64,000 bases of DNA from Jackrogersella multiformis. Taxonomy: Eukaryota; Ascomycota; Sordariomycetes; Xylariales; Hypoxylaceae. Where the stretch lies: NCBI GenBank assembly GCA_902806575.1, contig CADCXD010000004.1, positions 2,294,001 through 2,358,000 of the forward strand. Direction: 5' to 3'. Shown here piece by piece: positions 48,564 to 60,771 of the stretch (its first letter is position 1; each line of letters begins with the position of its first letter). The translations under genes were made by a program, and so were the position numbers. The notes under the pieces are model-generated. The model made no database searches, was not told the origin of the DNA, and was given only the letters and a program-made list of their open reading frames with translations.

Positions 48564-51056
48564 ATGCCCGTAACATCTCCGCCAAGATCTCGACCCTTGC
48601 CTCCCCTAAACCGCCGCCGAGACAAGCCTCAGCTATCATGTCATCCGTGTAGGCGACGCAAGTATGTGTCTAACCATCCAATCTCATAATTGTATACTGT
48701 GCTTACTCCAATCAGGGTGAAGTGTGACCGCCAACAACCATGCCGGTAAGCGTTATTAAAACCAACACCAACACCAACAACGCATGTTACCATATGAAGA
48801 AGAAGAAGATAATTTAACACGGACATAGGACCTGCTCTCTTCGAGGGCTGGCCATGACCTGCACCTATCCGGATGCCTCGTCACGTCCCTCAGATAAGGA
48901 CCCTCATACTACCGTGCAAAACCGCATCCGCGAGCTTGAGGGTTTTGTACATGCTCTTATGCAACGGGCAGCATCAAAGAACTCGTCGAATGTAACCTCG
49001 CCACCTTACCCCGAGACCTCCGTTCCTCCCGCCGTCGAAGGCTCGCCTGATCCCGGCATAGGAGCAAACGAGTCCGGGGAACCATCCGATTGTGGTGGCA
49101 CACTGACGAATACTCCAGCCGGAGTTAACTACGCCGACAACGCACATTGGACAGCTCTTTTAGACAGCATCTCTGAGTTGAAGGATTGCTTCCAGGATGG
49201 TGCGGAATCTGGTTCAAATTACCGTGAAACTATTCCGTCACAGGTTGTTCCAGACCATAGTTCTCACCCACAGCTGCTATATGGCCATTTCGCCCACATC
49301 GGTAAAGGGGAAATCCTAAGCGCACTACCCGCCCGTCCTATAGTTGATCAGTTGATTTCCAATTTTTTCAGCTCTATCGACTTACACCCAGGTTCGGTTC
49401 TATTCATCCTCATTTGAGATTTATCTATCGGTACTAATATCGTCGCTTACCTACAAGTAGCACTCCTACATAGTGCCCAGTTTTTTCGACAGGTAAAGTC
49501 CATTACATATATATTTCATTCTAAACGCTAATACTAGGTACGTTACTGCAAGTATGAACAATTTTGGCTAGATACTCGCGCCGCCCCAATCATGTGGGTG
49601 GGCATCTTATTCGCTATCATGTCGCTTTCGATTTTGGTCTCACTACCACATGCGGGCAATGATCCAAGCACTTATCCCTCTAACCTAGAAAGCGCCACTC
49701 TTGTGAAGGTGTACCGCGAAAAAGTCGTGCAGTGCCTGACGCTAGGTAAATACACCAAAGGCGGACCACATACCCTACAGACTCTCGTCCTCTACATCGC
49801 TATAGAGCACTGGCTCCGAGAGGATTCCGAGTTCGGCACTCACCTGTTATTGGGTATAATCTTGAATATTGCTATGAGGATGGGATACCATAGGGACCCC
49901 AAGAACTTCCCGGTCATATCTCCCTTCGAGGGCGAGATGAGAAGGCGAACTTGGGCAGCCATATACCAGGCAAATCTTATATTTGCCTCTCAAATGGGCC
50001 TTCCAAGCATGTTAAAGGATCGTCATATAGACACGGAAGAACCACACAACCTTCTGGACGATGACTTCGACGAAGAAACAACAGAATTGCCACCTTCAAG
50101 ACCCGAGACCGAGCTCACGCCCGTGTTACATATAATAACAAGAGTTCGTGTCGCACACCTATGGGAAGAAGTTCGCGACTTAGCAACTGATACCAAGCTT
50201 CATGAATACGACGAAATCCTAGCCATGGATCAAAGGGTGCAAGCCCACCAACGCCGCCTTCCACCGTCCTTGAGAGAACAGCCTATAGCACAATCAATCA
50301 CGGACCCTCCACAGTTGATCATGCAGAGGATCTGGTTGCAAATTTGTTATCTTCGGTTACAGATCGTGCTGCATAAGAAATATTTCATCTCCCCGACTCA
50401 ACATGAGCGATATCGCTACTCGCGAAACGTCTCGCTGAAAGCAGCCACGACAATCTCCGAATACCAACATCTCGTTTATGACTTAGTCCAACCTAATGCC
50501 TTATTATATGATGCTCGGTGGAAGCTTTCATCTGTGATGAATAACGAGTTCATGCTAGCAACTAGCATTCTATGCGCTTATGTAAAGCAAACTCTCAGTA
50601 CCCCTGAAAGCGCGGTTGAGGGAACAAGTATAGATGAGATCAAAGTACTCCTAGCGAAGTCTTCGGAATGCTGGCAGAGGTTCAGCACGACATCTAGACA
50701 TGCTCGGAGAGCTATAGAAGCAATCCGCCTAATTCTTAAAAGCACTGCTACTCCGATAGCGAGTCCTAGGAGTCCAGAAGACGAATTTAGTTCGATGCTG
50801 GCTTTTCAAGGTACGTTACCTTGCCCGATTAACACAACCAATATCCTGGCTCGATAATAGAGCTCACTGACCCTGTACAGACCCTCTTCTTCTCGATCTC
50901 AACTTTCCTTGCTCGCTGGATGGTTTCTACAACTGGGACGAGTCAATATCTATTAGTGATCCTTCGCTTGAATCGACACCATTTGCCCAATCACATCATA
51001 TGGACGAGGAGTGGATTCACTTGTTTCAGCGAGTTTCCACCCGCACGCCTGATTGA
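48564..51056 (+). CDS. Zn2Cys6 fungal transcription factor
   Basis: Six exons: 48564-48661, 48716-48745, 48829-49391, 49458-49492, 49538-50810, 50881-51056 (724 residues). The DNA-binding domain is assembled from three exons: cysteines at 26, 29, 36, 42, 45 and 54 in the pattern CX2CX6CX5CX2CX8C with RRRKVKCDRQQPC. Short exon 2 (30 bases) and exon 4 (35 bases) keep phase and rebuild LHSAQFFRQ-VRYCKYEQFW. The middle region carries a fungal-specific transcription factor domain (PF04082-like): QTLVLYIAIEHWLRED, LGIILNIAMRMGYHRDP, EMRRRTWAAIYQANLI. The C-terminus ends in an acidic, aromatic segment (FYNWDESISIS, HMDEEWIHLF) that could be an activation region. Target genes cannot be read from sequence. 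Its divergent neighbour is the unknown protein at 46943-47683. Confidence 0.9.
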
Positions 51057-51505
51057 CTAGAAGCCCCATGGGATATGATAAAGAGAAAAGGAGATTCGAT
51101 GTTACAATCTCTACTATACGATTAGACTCAAGCTACCTAGTCCTAGGACAAGATAAAAGGGGGAAATTGGTTTCATTATGTGAGATTACCCTCTACAAAA
51201 CTTTCCGATCCCTTGATAGTTCTAAGATCCGTCTTCCTTGAAGAATAGTCGCCCCTTTGTTCTAATCTACCTTGTCTCAGTGCCGATTTAATCTGACAAC
51301 AACTACATAGCGATATATTGTTATTGGACAATGCATACCTAAGAAAACAAACAATGTTGTTGATGTGTATTGTGTCGCATGTAAAGGGCCATAGCTGCAC
51401 GCCTTGTGGGTTTAAAATTGGCTTAATCAGCCGAGGAAAAACCTCAGGAATACAATTATAATCAGTATTTGAGTTGGATATTAACTACGTAGGCATTCTC
51501 TCGAG
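51057..51505. other. Spacer, no gene seen
   Basis: About 450 bases, holding the 3' UTR of the Zn2Cys6 gene and the upstream region of the next small gene. Confidence 0.6.
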
Positions 51506-51994
51506 ATGTCAACATCAGCTAAAGCCCCGAGGACGATAGAGGAGCTCCAAGCTGCTCTCCGAATAACGCATAGGAGCAGCGTAGAGGCGCTAATCGCAGC
51601 TGACCCCATCAAGGAAGCCTTCCGGAAATACTCGAATAGGTGCCTTTCAGCAGGCTCAACGACCAAGAAGCTGCCGGACTGGAAATATGTCGACGAGTAC
51701 TTGCTAGACAAGCGAATATCGCCACAGGTGCGGAAGATGGGTAAGAAGCTGGAGGAAGTAGTAGATCAGGAGTGCGTAGACAAACCATATGAGCTAGTCC
51801 CCCATGTTTCTATGTTTGCGCTTCGGATCATGAAGTTCCTAAAGAGTGAAGAGGGCGAGCCGTATGACATCAGTTTAGAGAGTCACGCGATAAAGCACTT
51901 CGAGGATATTCAATTTGACCGCTGCGTCAGGATCATGAATTTGTTGGGCTTCCTGGTTAACCAAAACCGAGAACGGAAAAGGGGCAGGAACTAA
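51506..51994 (+). CDS. Small protein of unknown function
   Basis: Single exon, 162 residues from ATG 51506 (context AGATGTC). Not recognised. The sequence is mostly helical and charged: TIEELQAALRITHRSSVEAL, a KKLPDWKYVDEYLLDKRISP segment, VRKMGKKLEEVVDQECVDK and a C-terminal FDRCVRIMNLLGFLVNQN helix ending in a basic tail (RERKRGRN). There is no signal peptide or transmembrane helix. The composition differs from random ORFs (low Ser/Leu bias, even charge), which supports a real gene, possibly lineage-specific. Confidence 0.55.
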   Translation: MSTSAKAPRTIEELQAALRITHRSSVEALIAADPIKEAFRKYSNRCLSAGSTTKKLPDWKYVDEYLLDKRISPQVRKMGKKLEEVVDQECVDKPYELVPHVSMFALRIMKFLKSEEGEPYDISLESHAIKHFEDIQFDRCVRIMNLLGFLVNQNRERKRGRN

Positions 51995-52612
51995 AATCAA
52001 GGGGGGTCAAGAAATAAAGGAAAATGGGTAGCTAGATAGATATGATATTTTTTTACAGTACCTACCTAGGTAGGTAGGTAAGTAGGTAAGTAGGTACTTT
52101 AGCAATATGATGTAAAGAAGCCTCGCTCATCAACTAGGAACGATTTTAGGGGATAGTAATCCCCAAATAGAATAGCTTTATTAGATATCTCCTAAGGTCT
52201 CCACTCAATTGACAAAGATTGCGCTCTTCTTCTCTTTCTTTCCTCTTTTACTACCTGCTTCATGTCTCACCCTTATACCTCCTAATAGTTGGTGAGACAT
52301 TGCTTTTAGGACATTAGTGACCCCTAAAATCGAATATATGAGATGCAAATAAGGTGAATATGCCATCGAGTTATATAACCACCACCATTGACGAAGCATG
52401 TACGTGAGAAGCATGGTACTGGTAATCGAACTCAAGTAAGGCCCAGTAAGCTTAGAATCGAGGGTATCCGATGTTGTAACCATACCTAGGTAGGTATTCA
52501 CGTCGTGTCTAGGAGTTGATATCAAGGCAGGGTTCCGCTCCAGTATATACCTTATATTACCTTCCCCATCCCCGACCCATGCCCTTAGCACCAAGCACGA
52601 CCCATCCATCCA
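51995..52612. other. Spacer with TAGG tandem repeat
   Basis: About 620 bases between two convergent genes. Contains the simple repeat at 52059-52097. A 134-codon minus ORF (52205-52609) has shadow-like composition and is not called. Confidence 0.55.
52059..52097. repeat. TAGG/TAAG tandem tract with palindromic core
   Basis: TACCTACCTAGGTAGG core followed by tandem TAGGTAAG-type units. It shows how the palindrome family grades into a simple tetranucleotide array. Confidence 0.8.
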
Positions 52613-53619
52613 TCACGTCACCTCATGGCCACGCAAGACATTAGGGGCGATCCACCACGACCGCGGAAAGCTCATCCCCCACTTCGCCATCAGGCCCGCC
52701 AGCTCGTCCCTGCGCCCCGGCACTGCAGCAACGAGAGTCAGTCAGCAACTGTTTCTTCTTTGTGTACCTGCCTACCTCTAGGTAGGTATAATAGTAGGTA
52801 GGTTGAAGAGTTCAGGGATTACACACCCACGTTGACGAAGATGCGGTCCCCGCGGCCGAGGCACGGCTCCGAGTGCACGGCGCCGCGCTCGGTCCCGATG
52901 CGGAACACGCAGCACTGGTTGGGTGCGGCCTGCGCCAGGCCCAGGGGCGTGAGCCGGGCCGCCAGCGCCTCCCGCACCGCGTCGGCCGTCGCCGCGCACC
53001 CCGCGCACCGGATCGACGTGCAGGCGTGCTCGGCGGCCAGCGCGCGCTTCATCGCCGCCGACGTCGCGCGCGCCGCCGCCTGGTGCGCCGCCGGGATGAA
53101 CATCGTCGCCGGCCCCAGGAGCGTCGCGCACAGCTTCCAGTCCGTCTGCAGGTCCAGCTCCGCTTTTGGTTCGACGTCTGCCTCTGTCTTCGCCTTCGCC
53201 TTTACTTTCGCCTTCGCCTTCTTGCCCTCCGAGGACCCGGGCTGTTGCGGCGGTTCCCGCAGGCCGCTGCCGCCGCGGCTGAAGAACAGGTCGTCGGTGT
53301 GCCATCGCGGGCGGTCGAACCTGGCGGTCGCTTTTGTCGCGCGGATCGTGAGCCAGTAGTGGTCGAGGTCGTTGGCCGCGACGAGCTCGTTGACGAAGGC
53401 CAGGAAGGGGACGAGGAGGGGGAGCAGGGAGCTGGACAGCACGGCGCGGGCCCAGTCGTGCAGGCTCGACGGCAGGTCGTCCGCCGAGGCGAGGAGCGGG
53501 CCGCAGTAGCTCCAGAACGAGTCGTTCTTCACGCATATGCTGCTCGGCTCCGGAGGAGGTTCCGAGGCGCTGTAGCTGAGGAACTCGAAGCTTTTTGATC
53601 CTGTGAGCTTGTGTTTCAT
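52613..53619 (-). CDS. Fungal protein of unknown function, CxxC-containing
   Basis: Two exons, 53619-52827 and 52722-52613 (300 residues). The intron has a GTGTGT donor and a CTGCAG acceptor and joins IFVNV-VPGRRDELAGLMAKWG. The ATG beginning MKHKLTG is the first in frame; further upstream only a TTG (53691) is available. Visible features: SFWSYCGPLLASADDLP, DLDHYWLTIRATKATARFDR, FFSRGG, a low-complexity KAKAKVKAKAKTE linker (about residues 155-170), LQTDWKLCATLLGPATMFIP, CAGCAATADAVREAL and QCCVFRIGTERGAVHSEP. The ending RSWWIAPNV looks conserved. I recall similar fungal hypothetical proteins but no function. The strong GC richness produces long antisense ORFs (175 and 241 codons), rejected as shadows because only this strand gives spliced, motif-like text. 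Confidence 0.72.
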
Positions 53620-54936
53620 GGTGAGCAGAGTTGAGCGTATTGAGCTTTGGGCTTCGAGCTGAACACGGATCTTAGGTGATCTAGGCTGCAACTTGGCAAC
53701 CTGGTAGGTAGTTATTCGGCTCGGCGGTCTTGATTAGGAATAGCATACGGCCTTAAGGGCTTATAATGCTTGACTAGGCAATTGAGGCTCTAAAATGGGA
53801 ATATATCTAAGATGTATAAGTATGTATACATTATGTAGTGTATAAGACTAGGTAATTCAGGAACAATAGCGTTCCTCCAGCGCTGGCCATTGTTATATAT
53901 ATAGGTAGGTAGGATAAGTACATTGGGAGGTATGGAGAAACATCCGTCACCTAACCCAACGAGAGGCTTCAATGCACGTTCAGCTTTATACACTTCATGC
54001 AGTCTGCCATGTGTTCAATGCGAGGGGAGGTGGATGCCACCGCCTTACATCGAAGAACGAGGACCTGTCGTTGCCGTGTGTGAGCACTAAAGTATGGGAG
54101 GCCTAATGCGGTCCCGGGGCACAGCACATGTCGTGCAGGCAGCAGGTATATAGGTTGTCCGACTACAGTTAGATCGACTTGTCAGTTAGCGGGGCTGAGC
54201 TGAGCTGAGGGCTTGTGTTTGTGGAATGGCACAGTGATATGACTCCTCGTCACTCTCATCGTCAATACTGGGTAACAGTAAATGAAGCATATTATGTATG
54301 ATGGGATATTATTATATTATATATCTACCATTTCCAAGGCCTCCGGATCTGACTCGTAACTTATAGCTACCTCTCTAGGTAGTCATCAATCAATCTTAGG
54401 TCTGTAGGATTGAATGTGGGGAAGAAGTGGTCAAGTGAAACAATCACGATATAGGTATATCAACATCATGCCATACCAAAGCATCTAGATAGCTTATATA
54501 AATGTGTAGAGGTATTGGATCTCGTATAATAATGAGTACATTTACTGAACGAGCTGAGCGGCTTTTAAGTTCTCCTGGTATATGAGGGTCATGTCCTAGA
54601 GAAGGTTAATATATCATGGAGAAGATCATTAGTAGGCTTTATGTTTATCATTCGTGTGATATTAACGATAGTTATCTTCTATGATATTTGTCAATTGTAG
54701 CAAGTTCATAGTTTCCCCTTAATGAGTGAGCCGTGTAGTCTTTGGCGAGGTAACGAACAGATAACAGCCCTCGCTAGATCCCTATATAATACAACGTATC
54801 TGGCGGGATGGGCGAAGTTGCTGATCAGGTGAGTTGTCGGAGATAAAATTGTGAGATCGCATTCTTTTCGCGATACTGCCAAGGGGTTGTCGTTCATATC
54901 CCCTAATCTTTGATCTCCGGTGATAGGTCTATCACG
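53620..54936. other. AT-rich spacer, nothing recognised
   Basis: About 1.3 kb. Short ORFs only, with a few TAGGTAGG motifs (about 53703-53712, 53901-53913 and 54375). Confidence 0.6.
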
Positions 54937-55413
54937 TTAGACCCCAGTGTAGCAAGTCGATTTCGAACCCGGGTCTTCGACATCCTCATCATCATCATCG
55001 GCGAAGTGAGCACGTTTCTGTTCGCGTGGTCTCGATCCTAACCCCTGTTTATTAGAAGTAGAAGGCGTGTCTTTGTCCGAGCCACCATTAGTTGAGGATG
55101 ATCTTGATCTATTCTTCTGCCGTCCCCTCGCAGCTGCAGACCACGGCAATCTAGACCAAGCTTGACAGACTCTGTTAACGAACCGACTTAGTGTAGAAGG
55201 CGCCTTAATCTTCGTTTGACCTTCGCTGTCGATATGGCCGTTCGTGCGCTTCTCCTTGTCCTTGCGGGCACGACTTTCTCGGTATACTTCGAACGAATCG
55301 CGATGAAAGATAGGGCCGGTGAGATTTGGAGGCGAATGGTACACCTTCTGGCACGAACAGTGTACGAAAAGGTACTCAAGAGATGGCTTCGATTCTGAAT
55401 TTGAGATTGACAT
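54937..55413 (-). CDS. Small basic protein of unknown function
   Basis: Single exon, 158 residues. Not recognised. After a short Ser-rich start comes YLFVHCSCQKVYHSPPNLTG, then a basic, low-complexity stretch (RESRARKDKEKR, RGRQKNRSRSSS) and a very acidic patch (FADDDDEDVEDPG) near the C-terminus. There is no signal peptide or membrane segment; it looks intrinsically disordered. The complementary strand has only a 60-codon ORF, which slightly favours this frame. It may be a real lineage-specific gene or a chance ORF. Confidence 0.4.
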   Translation of the reverse strand: MSISNSESKPSLEYLFVHCSCQKVYHSPPNLTGPIFHRDSFEVYRESRARKDKEKRTNGHIDSEGQTKIKAPSTLSRFVNRVCQAWSRLPWSAAARGRQKNRSRSSSTNGGSDKDTPSTSNKQGLGSRPREQKRAHFADDDDEDVEDPGSKSTCYTGV

Positions 55414-58400
55414 TATTGTGGTAGAGTAGTAAAGTGTAGGTATGAAGTATAGATGTCAGCGGACAACAAGGTGTAAAAACACTTACGTTGCAAAAAGGCT
55501 TTGGGTTTTGGGTACGTTATCTTCTGCTGGAGATGATGAGTTATCCGAGACGTGCCTTGCCTTGAGACAAGCACCCGGACGATGATGATCGAGATTTGTT
55601 GGGCTAATAGAGCTCGGAGGGGGTCCGTTGACTTCAAGGACCTGAACCTAACTCTGTTCGGCCTGAGCTGAGTTCATCGCGCAGACAGCTTTGACTATTC
55701 CAACATCTTCTAACAACTGAGATGGAGTTTTTACTACTTATTAATGTTATTGCTATTCCTCAAGCGTTGTCTAATTGGATACCTGTAATCAATAACTCGA
55801 GCATTCTCTCATATGGTCATTATAAGCGTTGGTGATTCTTTTGTGGCTTTGACGATGGCCATATCGCCTTGACCTTCGGTCCATCTTTTCACACCCCTTT
55901 TCGATGTCGGGGAATAAAGTTTATATTGTGATCAAAGTGTATATTGTCAAACCCCTGTCGCCTGAATCCGATATTATGCAGCTTGGGTCGACGACAAGGT
56001 CTAAGGCCAAAGCTGCGCCTAAGGTGGTGATTACCTAAATGATGGTGAGGCGTTTACTGATACGTCTCCAGTGTTCAAAAATCGGAAGAGACCTAGATAG
56101 TTGCATGAGGCATCCAGCAACAAAGCTCCGCAAGGTCGAGGCCGGACCAGGCTCCCGAGGCTGATTATAATAATGAGTACCTAACTAACGTCGCATTTCT
56201 CACATGCTTGCGGTCTACCACAAGAGTTACTTAACACGGAGGGGCCGTGTCTCACACCTTTCTCGCCATTAGGTACTTCTCCGGGTTGTTGTCTTCTAAG
56301 ACACTTTATGATACCAGTACCATATAAGTACTAGATTAGCTTCTTTCTCAGATTCCAGACTCCTATCTTTCCGTATCATATTAGTAGAGTGTTATGATGA
56401 GTGCCCGCTGAAAGCCGTCGCAACGGTATTAGTTAGGTAATCACGAAAAGGCGTTTGTAGATGCATTTGAAGGCGGGGACTCAGGACCGAGGACGCCACT
56501 ATGTACAGTTTCAGGGGGCTTCGCAGGGGCCGATAGATCGCTATGTTAAAGATGGAAGACAGCATTCTATAGGTACGGATGATGGGCCTGGTCATCTCGA
56601 AGGTGAAGAATCTTTGAATTCAACCTTAGGTACTATGTAAATAGGGAATTAATGTAGCTAGCCGCCCTAGGTAGGTACCGATAGGCTGTTACGTGCTATA
56701 CATACCGAAGGGTACTGGTAGTAAGTAGGTAAGTAACCTGGACTCTGCTGAAGTTTTCCACAATTCTCGAATTTCAAAGACTTTAGTGGTATTAAGGATA
56801 CTTGGCATCATACTCTCTTACTGTATGCGTGAAACCAACAAGGACAAGCTGGCTTGGATATAGGCGTATTCCCGATTTGTTTGTTTGTTTGTCCACGCTT
56901 AATAGTATTTGCAGCGCGGCTCTTGGTCCAACGAGGCCCGACGTTTGGGTGTTTGTTGCGGGGAGCAAGATGGATGCAGTGATCTTTTTAGGTGGATTTC
57001 GAAAGAGATCCGATCCCAAACTGGATGCCTACCTAACCTAGTGCTGACCCTCACATGGTACCCCTGAACATCTACTAGAACTGGTACAGCGCCTATGTAC
57101 TCTGTATACGTACCTATTTGTAAGATATCACGGCCGGGTCGGTTATAAACACGTGCAAAACAGACGACTAAGATGCATTTGGAGAGCCTGTTTGACTTGT
57201 TTGGGTAAGAGATTGTCGACTATCAATCAAAGACGACGATCTTTCCAACCGCCCAGTAGTTGAGCTAGTTGCCCCTCCAAGAGCCTCGCGAGGGATCTAG
57301 GTAGGCTACGCCGCACACTAGCGAAAGAGGCAATTCTAAGAATTTATATAGGTGACGAAAACGACGAAACCCCGATTCAATTTCATGTCACCTCATGGTC
57401 AGAATTGTAAATACGTATTAACGATAATTTAAGTAAAGGGAGACTGATATAGTAGTTATATGATACGTGTTTGGAGTCTATGGACCGTGTGACTATTGCA
57501 ATAATACCTATTATACCTATTATACCTAGCCTGCTGCACTCTTCGTCTACGAAATTTCGGCATTCCAGCCTACACTGCGCAGGCGCAGGAAGGTGCGCCG
57601 ATCATACCAGGAAGGGAAATTTGGCAAGCTTCTTAGCTGGGGCGGTTAGATACTGTGTATTATGTACTATGTAAGCAGTTAGCCTAGGGCTGATGGGGCC
57701 GTTAAGTCCTGACTAGGGGTAGTTAGGGGGCGAGCTGAAGATATGGATGTTACCTGGACAGTGCTGGATTTAACTATCCATTGGTTACGCGTCTAAAGTA
57801 ATTCGAATCCTTCGGCGGTAGAGCGGTTAAGGTCTAGAGAACCATACCTACCTAGGTACATTAGACCGTAATGAGAAGTGCTGTAAAACACAACTAATTC
57901 TTGCAATATCCAGCAGTATGGCAGAGCCTGTTTGCTGTTTGCTGTTTGGCCTGGTAGCAAGTAGCTACGTAGTAGGTGAGAATACAGTATTCGTGGATCT
58001 TGGGTCCGCACGTACTTGAGACATCCCGGACGCCCTGCAGCCTTGGAAATGGGATTGGTGACCTAGGATAGGTGGGAGGAGACCGAGGAGACCCAGAAGG
58101 ATCCTACGCTCCCTGCACATAGTCGCATCGAGAACAAGCACTGTGCTAGCCAAGAGGAATATGGAACAAGATGTCGGATTGCTGCGATATTATGTACAGC
58201 AAGTACAGAAGGATTCTCATAAAGCATTCTTAATTACCCCTGGTACCCTTGAGGAATATTCGAAGAGAGAGTTCTCCCATTTCGTTCGTTCTCGCCACGG
58301 CGTTAGCTGTGTCGTGACAACTTATTTTTCGAGTGATCTTTATCCAAAGAAAGAAAGCCATGCTCTACCCCAGGACATCGCTACGAAACCAAACTCTCTC

Positions 58401-58448
58401 AAGCTGAGCAATTCGTGCTGACGCCAGCCATCTGAAATAGAAGACGTC
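55414..58448. other. Three-kilobase spacer, no supported gene
   Basis: Short ORFs without motifs. The 92-codon ORF at 58143-58421 begins at GTG and sits where the leader of the lectin-like gene is expected. Palindrome members occur near 56670, 57846 and 57300. Confidence 0.55.
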
Positions 58449-60158
58449 ATGTCGCAGCTACCAGAACATGTGTCGCATAGTACGCTCGAGGTCTCCGAGC
58501 GAGATCCAGAGACGTCCCAGAAAGAGGTGATGCAATATCCCGATCACAGCTATCCGCAAGCCGTTCCGTTCGAGCACGCCGGAGCTGCACAGTCATACTA
58601 TGGTCCCGAGTCGGCGAAAGAAGTTGTAAACCCAGCAAACCATCTATACCCGGGAGCTGGTGTCTTGCCGGCGCCATATAAGGACCCAAGCTATGCGGCA
58701 TATCCCAACGGTGCAGGCTATCAAACAGGCGCGGTATATGCAGACGGATCAGCATATTCAAACAGCGCATATCCGAATAGCCCGTACACGAATGGTACAT
58801 ATCCCACAAGCAATGGTAGTCCTATAGACCCCAATGCGTATGGATCTAACCCAGACGAGAAAACGGCGCCGGCAGCGAGGATATGTGGTCTCCGGAAGAA
58901 GATATTCTTTATTTTATTGGGGATTGGGATTGCCGTGATCGTGCTTGGAGCTGGACTTGGGGCCGGCCTGGCGAGTAAGAATCAAGGCGGATCAAAGTCG
59001 GTAGATTCCTCGGGATCATCAAACGATGGGAGCCCCAATGGTCCGGCGTCGACGAATTCGACGAATTCGACGACCGAGAAGCTAATTCTCGACAATTCAA
59101 AAATAACCGCGACAAATTGGACGGATTCTAATGGCGTTGTTCATAGAACCGTCTTCTTCCAGGACGTGTATAATTCTATCATCGCCCGGCGCTGGGATTC
59201 CAAGGGTAACTCGTGGACGACGAATAACTTGACTCAGTTGATGGCTGCTACGACGACTCCTCTAAGACCGCAGCCCGGAACTCCTCTAGCTAGCGCATCG
59301 ATGGACCTCGATCCTACGTACGAGACGCATGTTTGGTTCACTGACCCCAATGACATAATCAGGTCGATGGCCTCTTTTGACGCACTGAACCGGCCAGATA
59401 GTTGGGATAATGATACCTTAGACGGCGCTATCCTTCAGACTTGGCCAGGCGGTCAGTTAGCTGGAATGTGGCAGCGGTGCTGGGAAGCCAATTGTAATGG
59501 GACCTGGGTCGTCGCATATCAACGGCCAGAGGGGGCCATCAAAACGGCCAATTCCAGCACTTGGGCTAGCGCGACTGTAGCGATCGAGTCCAAAGATGTC
59601 GCCGCCAACTCTAGTTTAGCCATCATTCCCCAGTTGGACGGGCCGTGGCTCGACCGTCTCGAGCTCGTCTCCGAGAGCGTTAACTCGGACAAGACAGCGG
59701 GAAACATGAGAGTAACATCATACAACGACACGTGGAACGGGGCTGACCAACGAGGTAAGCTGACGCGATGCATGAGCTTCGTGCTCGTAGCCTCCGTAAC
59801 GGCCATCAATGGATAGAAATAGATAAGCTGACCCGTTCTAGTTACCGAGCTCCAATCCAACATACCGCTCCCGGCATCGTCCCAACAGTTCGCAGTGACG
59901 AAATGGAATAGCTGGAACCAAGCACTTTATATTGGACTGCTCCAAAGCGGCGAGATCCAAGGCAACCACTGGGACGGGAAGCAGATGAACACCGTCACGG
60001 GCTTCAAATTCAACTCGGGCCCGGGGACCAATTTCACAGCCATCGCGATGTCGCCGGACGCCATGTTCTACGGAATCTCCAACAACGAGATCCTAGAGTA
60101 CTCGTTGGACACGACAGACCCGTCGAACTTCAACTACGTGGGCAAAGTTTTCCCATGA
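58449..60158 (+). CDS. Type II membrane protein with fucose-lectin-like propeller
   Basis: Exons 58449-59754 and 59842-60158 (540 residues); intron with GTAAGC donor and TTCTAG acceptor, joining ADQR-VTELQSNIP. Residues 1-140 are a cytosolic-looking Pro/Tyr/Ala/Ser-rich head with repeated YPN, YPNS and YTNGTYPTS units. One hydrophobic segment (IFFILLGIGIAVIVLGAGLG, about 150-170) follows a basic GLRKK, a signal-anchor layout. A Ser/Asn/Thr linker (TNSTNSTT) with many N-glycosylation sequons comes next, then a repeat-like beta region (VVHRTVFFQDVYNSIIARRW, HVWFTDPNDIIRSMA, MWQRCWEANCNGTWVVAYQR, LYIGLLQSGEIQGNHWDGK) reminiscent of six-bladed fungal fucose-specific lectins. Lectin assignment is tentative; sugar-binding residues were not verified. 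It is probably at the cell surface. Confidence 0.78.
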
Positions 60159-60771
60159 TATCCGAGCTCGAATGAAACAATTGTACCTTTTTGTTAGGGC
60201 AGTAAGAGGCAGCACTAGATACCTAGGAAAGGTTAGGAGGTCGGGAATTTGGAAGGACACAAAGGAGTTGGAGGAAAACTTCTCTTATACATGATTACCA
60301 CAGCGTACAGCGATTGCTTTTTCTTCTTTTCTCGAATACCTACGACGACCCCATTGAGTCGAGGCGGCCTTTTGAAACGGAGCAAGTAGAGGCAATGCAC
60401 TCTGCTTATTTACCTCTGTTGTAATTCTACAACATTATATATTTGTACCTATACATTTTACGTGGGACGATTCACCTAGATACCTTTAAAAGTCATTACC
60501 CAGTTTGAAGGCGATATTCTCATAGTTGATTAATGAACTTCAATAGTAGCTTTTACATGCATATAAGTCTATTATGAATAGTATTGGTCTAAAAGACAAT
60601 TCGGTTCGTAATCGTGACGCGGATATGTTGTCAACGACGTCATGATATCAAAGAGGCGTCTCACAAGACCAACGAGCTCTTCTTATCCGGCTCTATGATG
60701 ATATTGGTAGGTATGAACCAACTTCAGCACACGCAGTGATCGACCCAGTTGCTATAAGACGAAGAGGAGAT
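60159..60771. other. Spacer upstream of Bli-3
   Basis: About 600 bases, AT-rich, with no ORF of note. The Bli-3 frame stays open upstream to a GTG at 60736, but no ATG is present before 60772. Confidence 0.6.

Noticed and set aside
52832..53598. Plus-strand ORFs of 175 and 241 codons and a 252-codon minus ORF in another frame
   Set aside because: GC-rich shadows of the gene at 52613-53619, whose frame alone gives a phased intron and protein-like text.
54951..54990. Reverse-strand GGGTTCGAA resembling a box B
   Set aside because: No tRNA fold around it, and it overlaps the C-terminal codons of a putative small gene.
58143..58421. 92-codon ORF ahead of the lectin-like gene
   Set aside because: Starts at GTG, no motif, ends 28 bases before the gene; most likely leader sequence.
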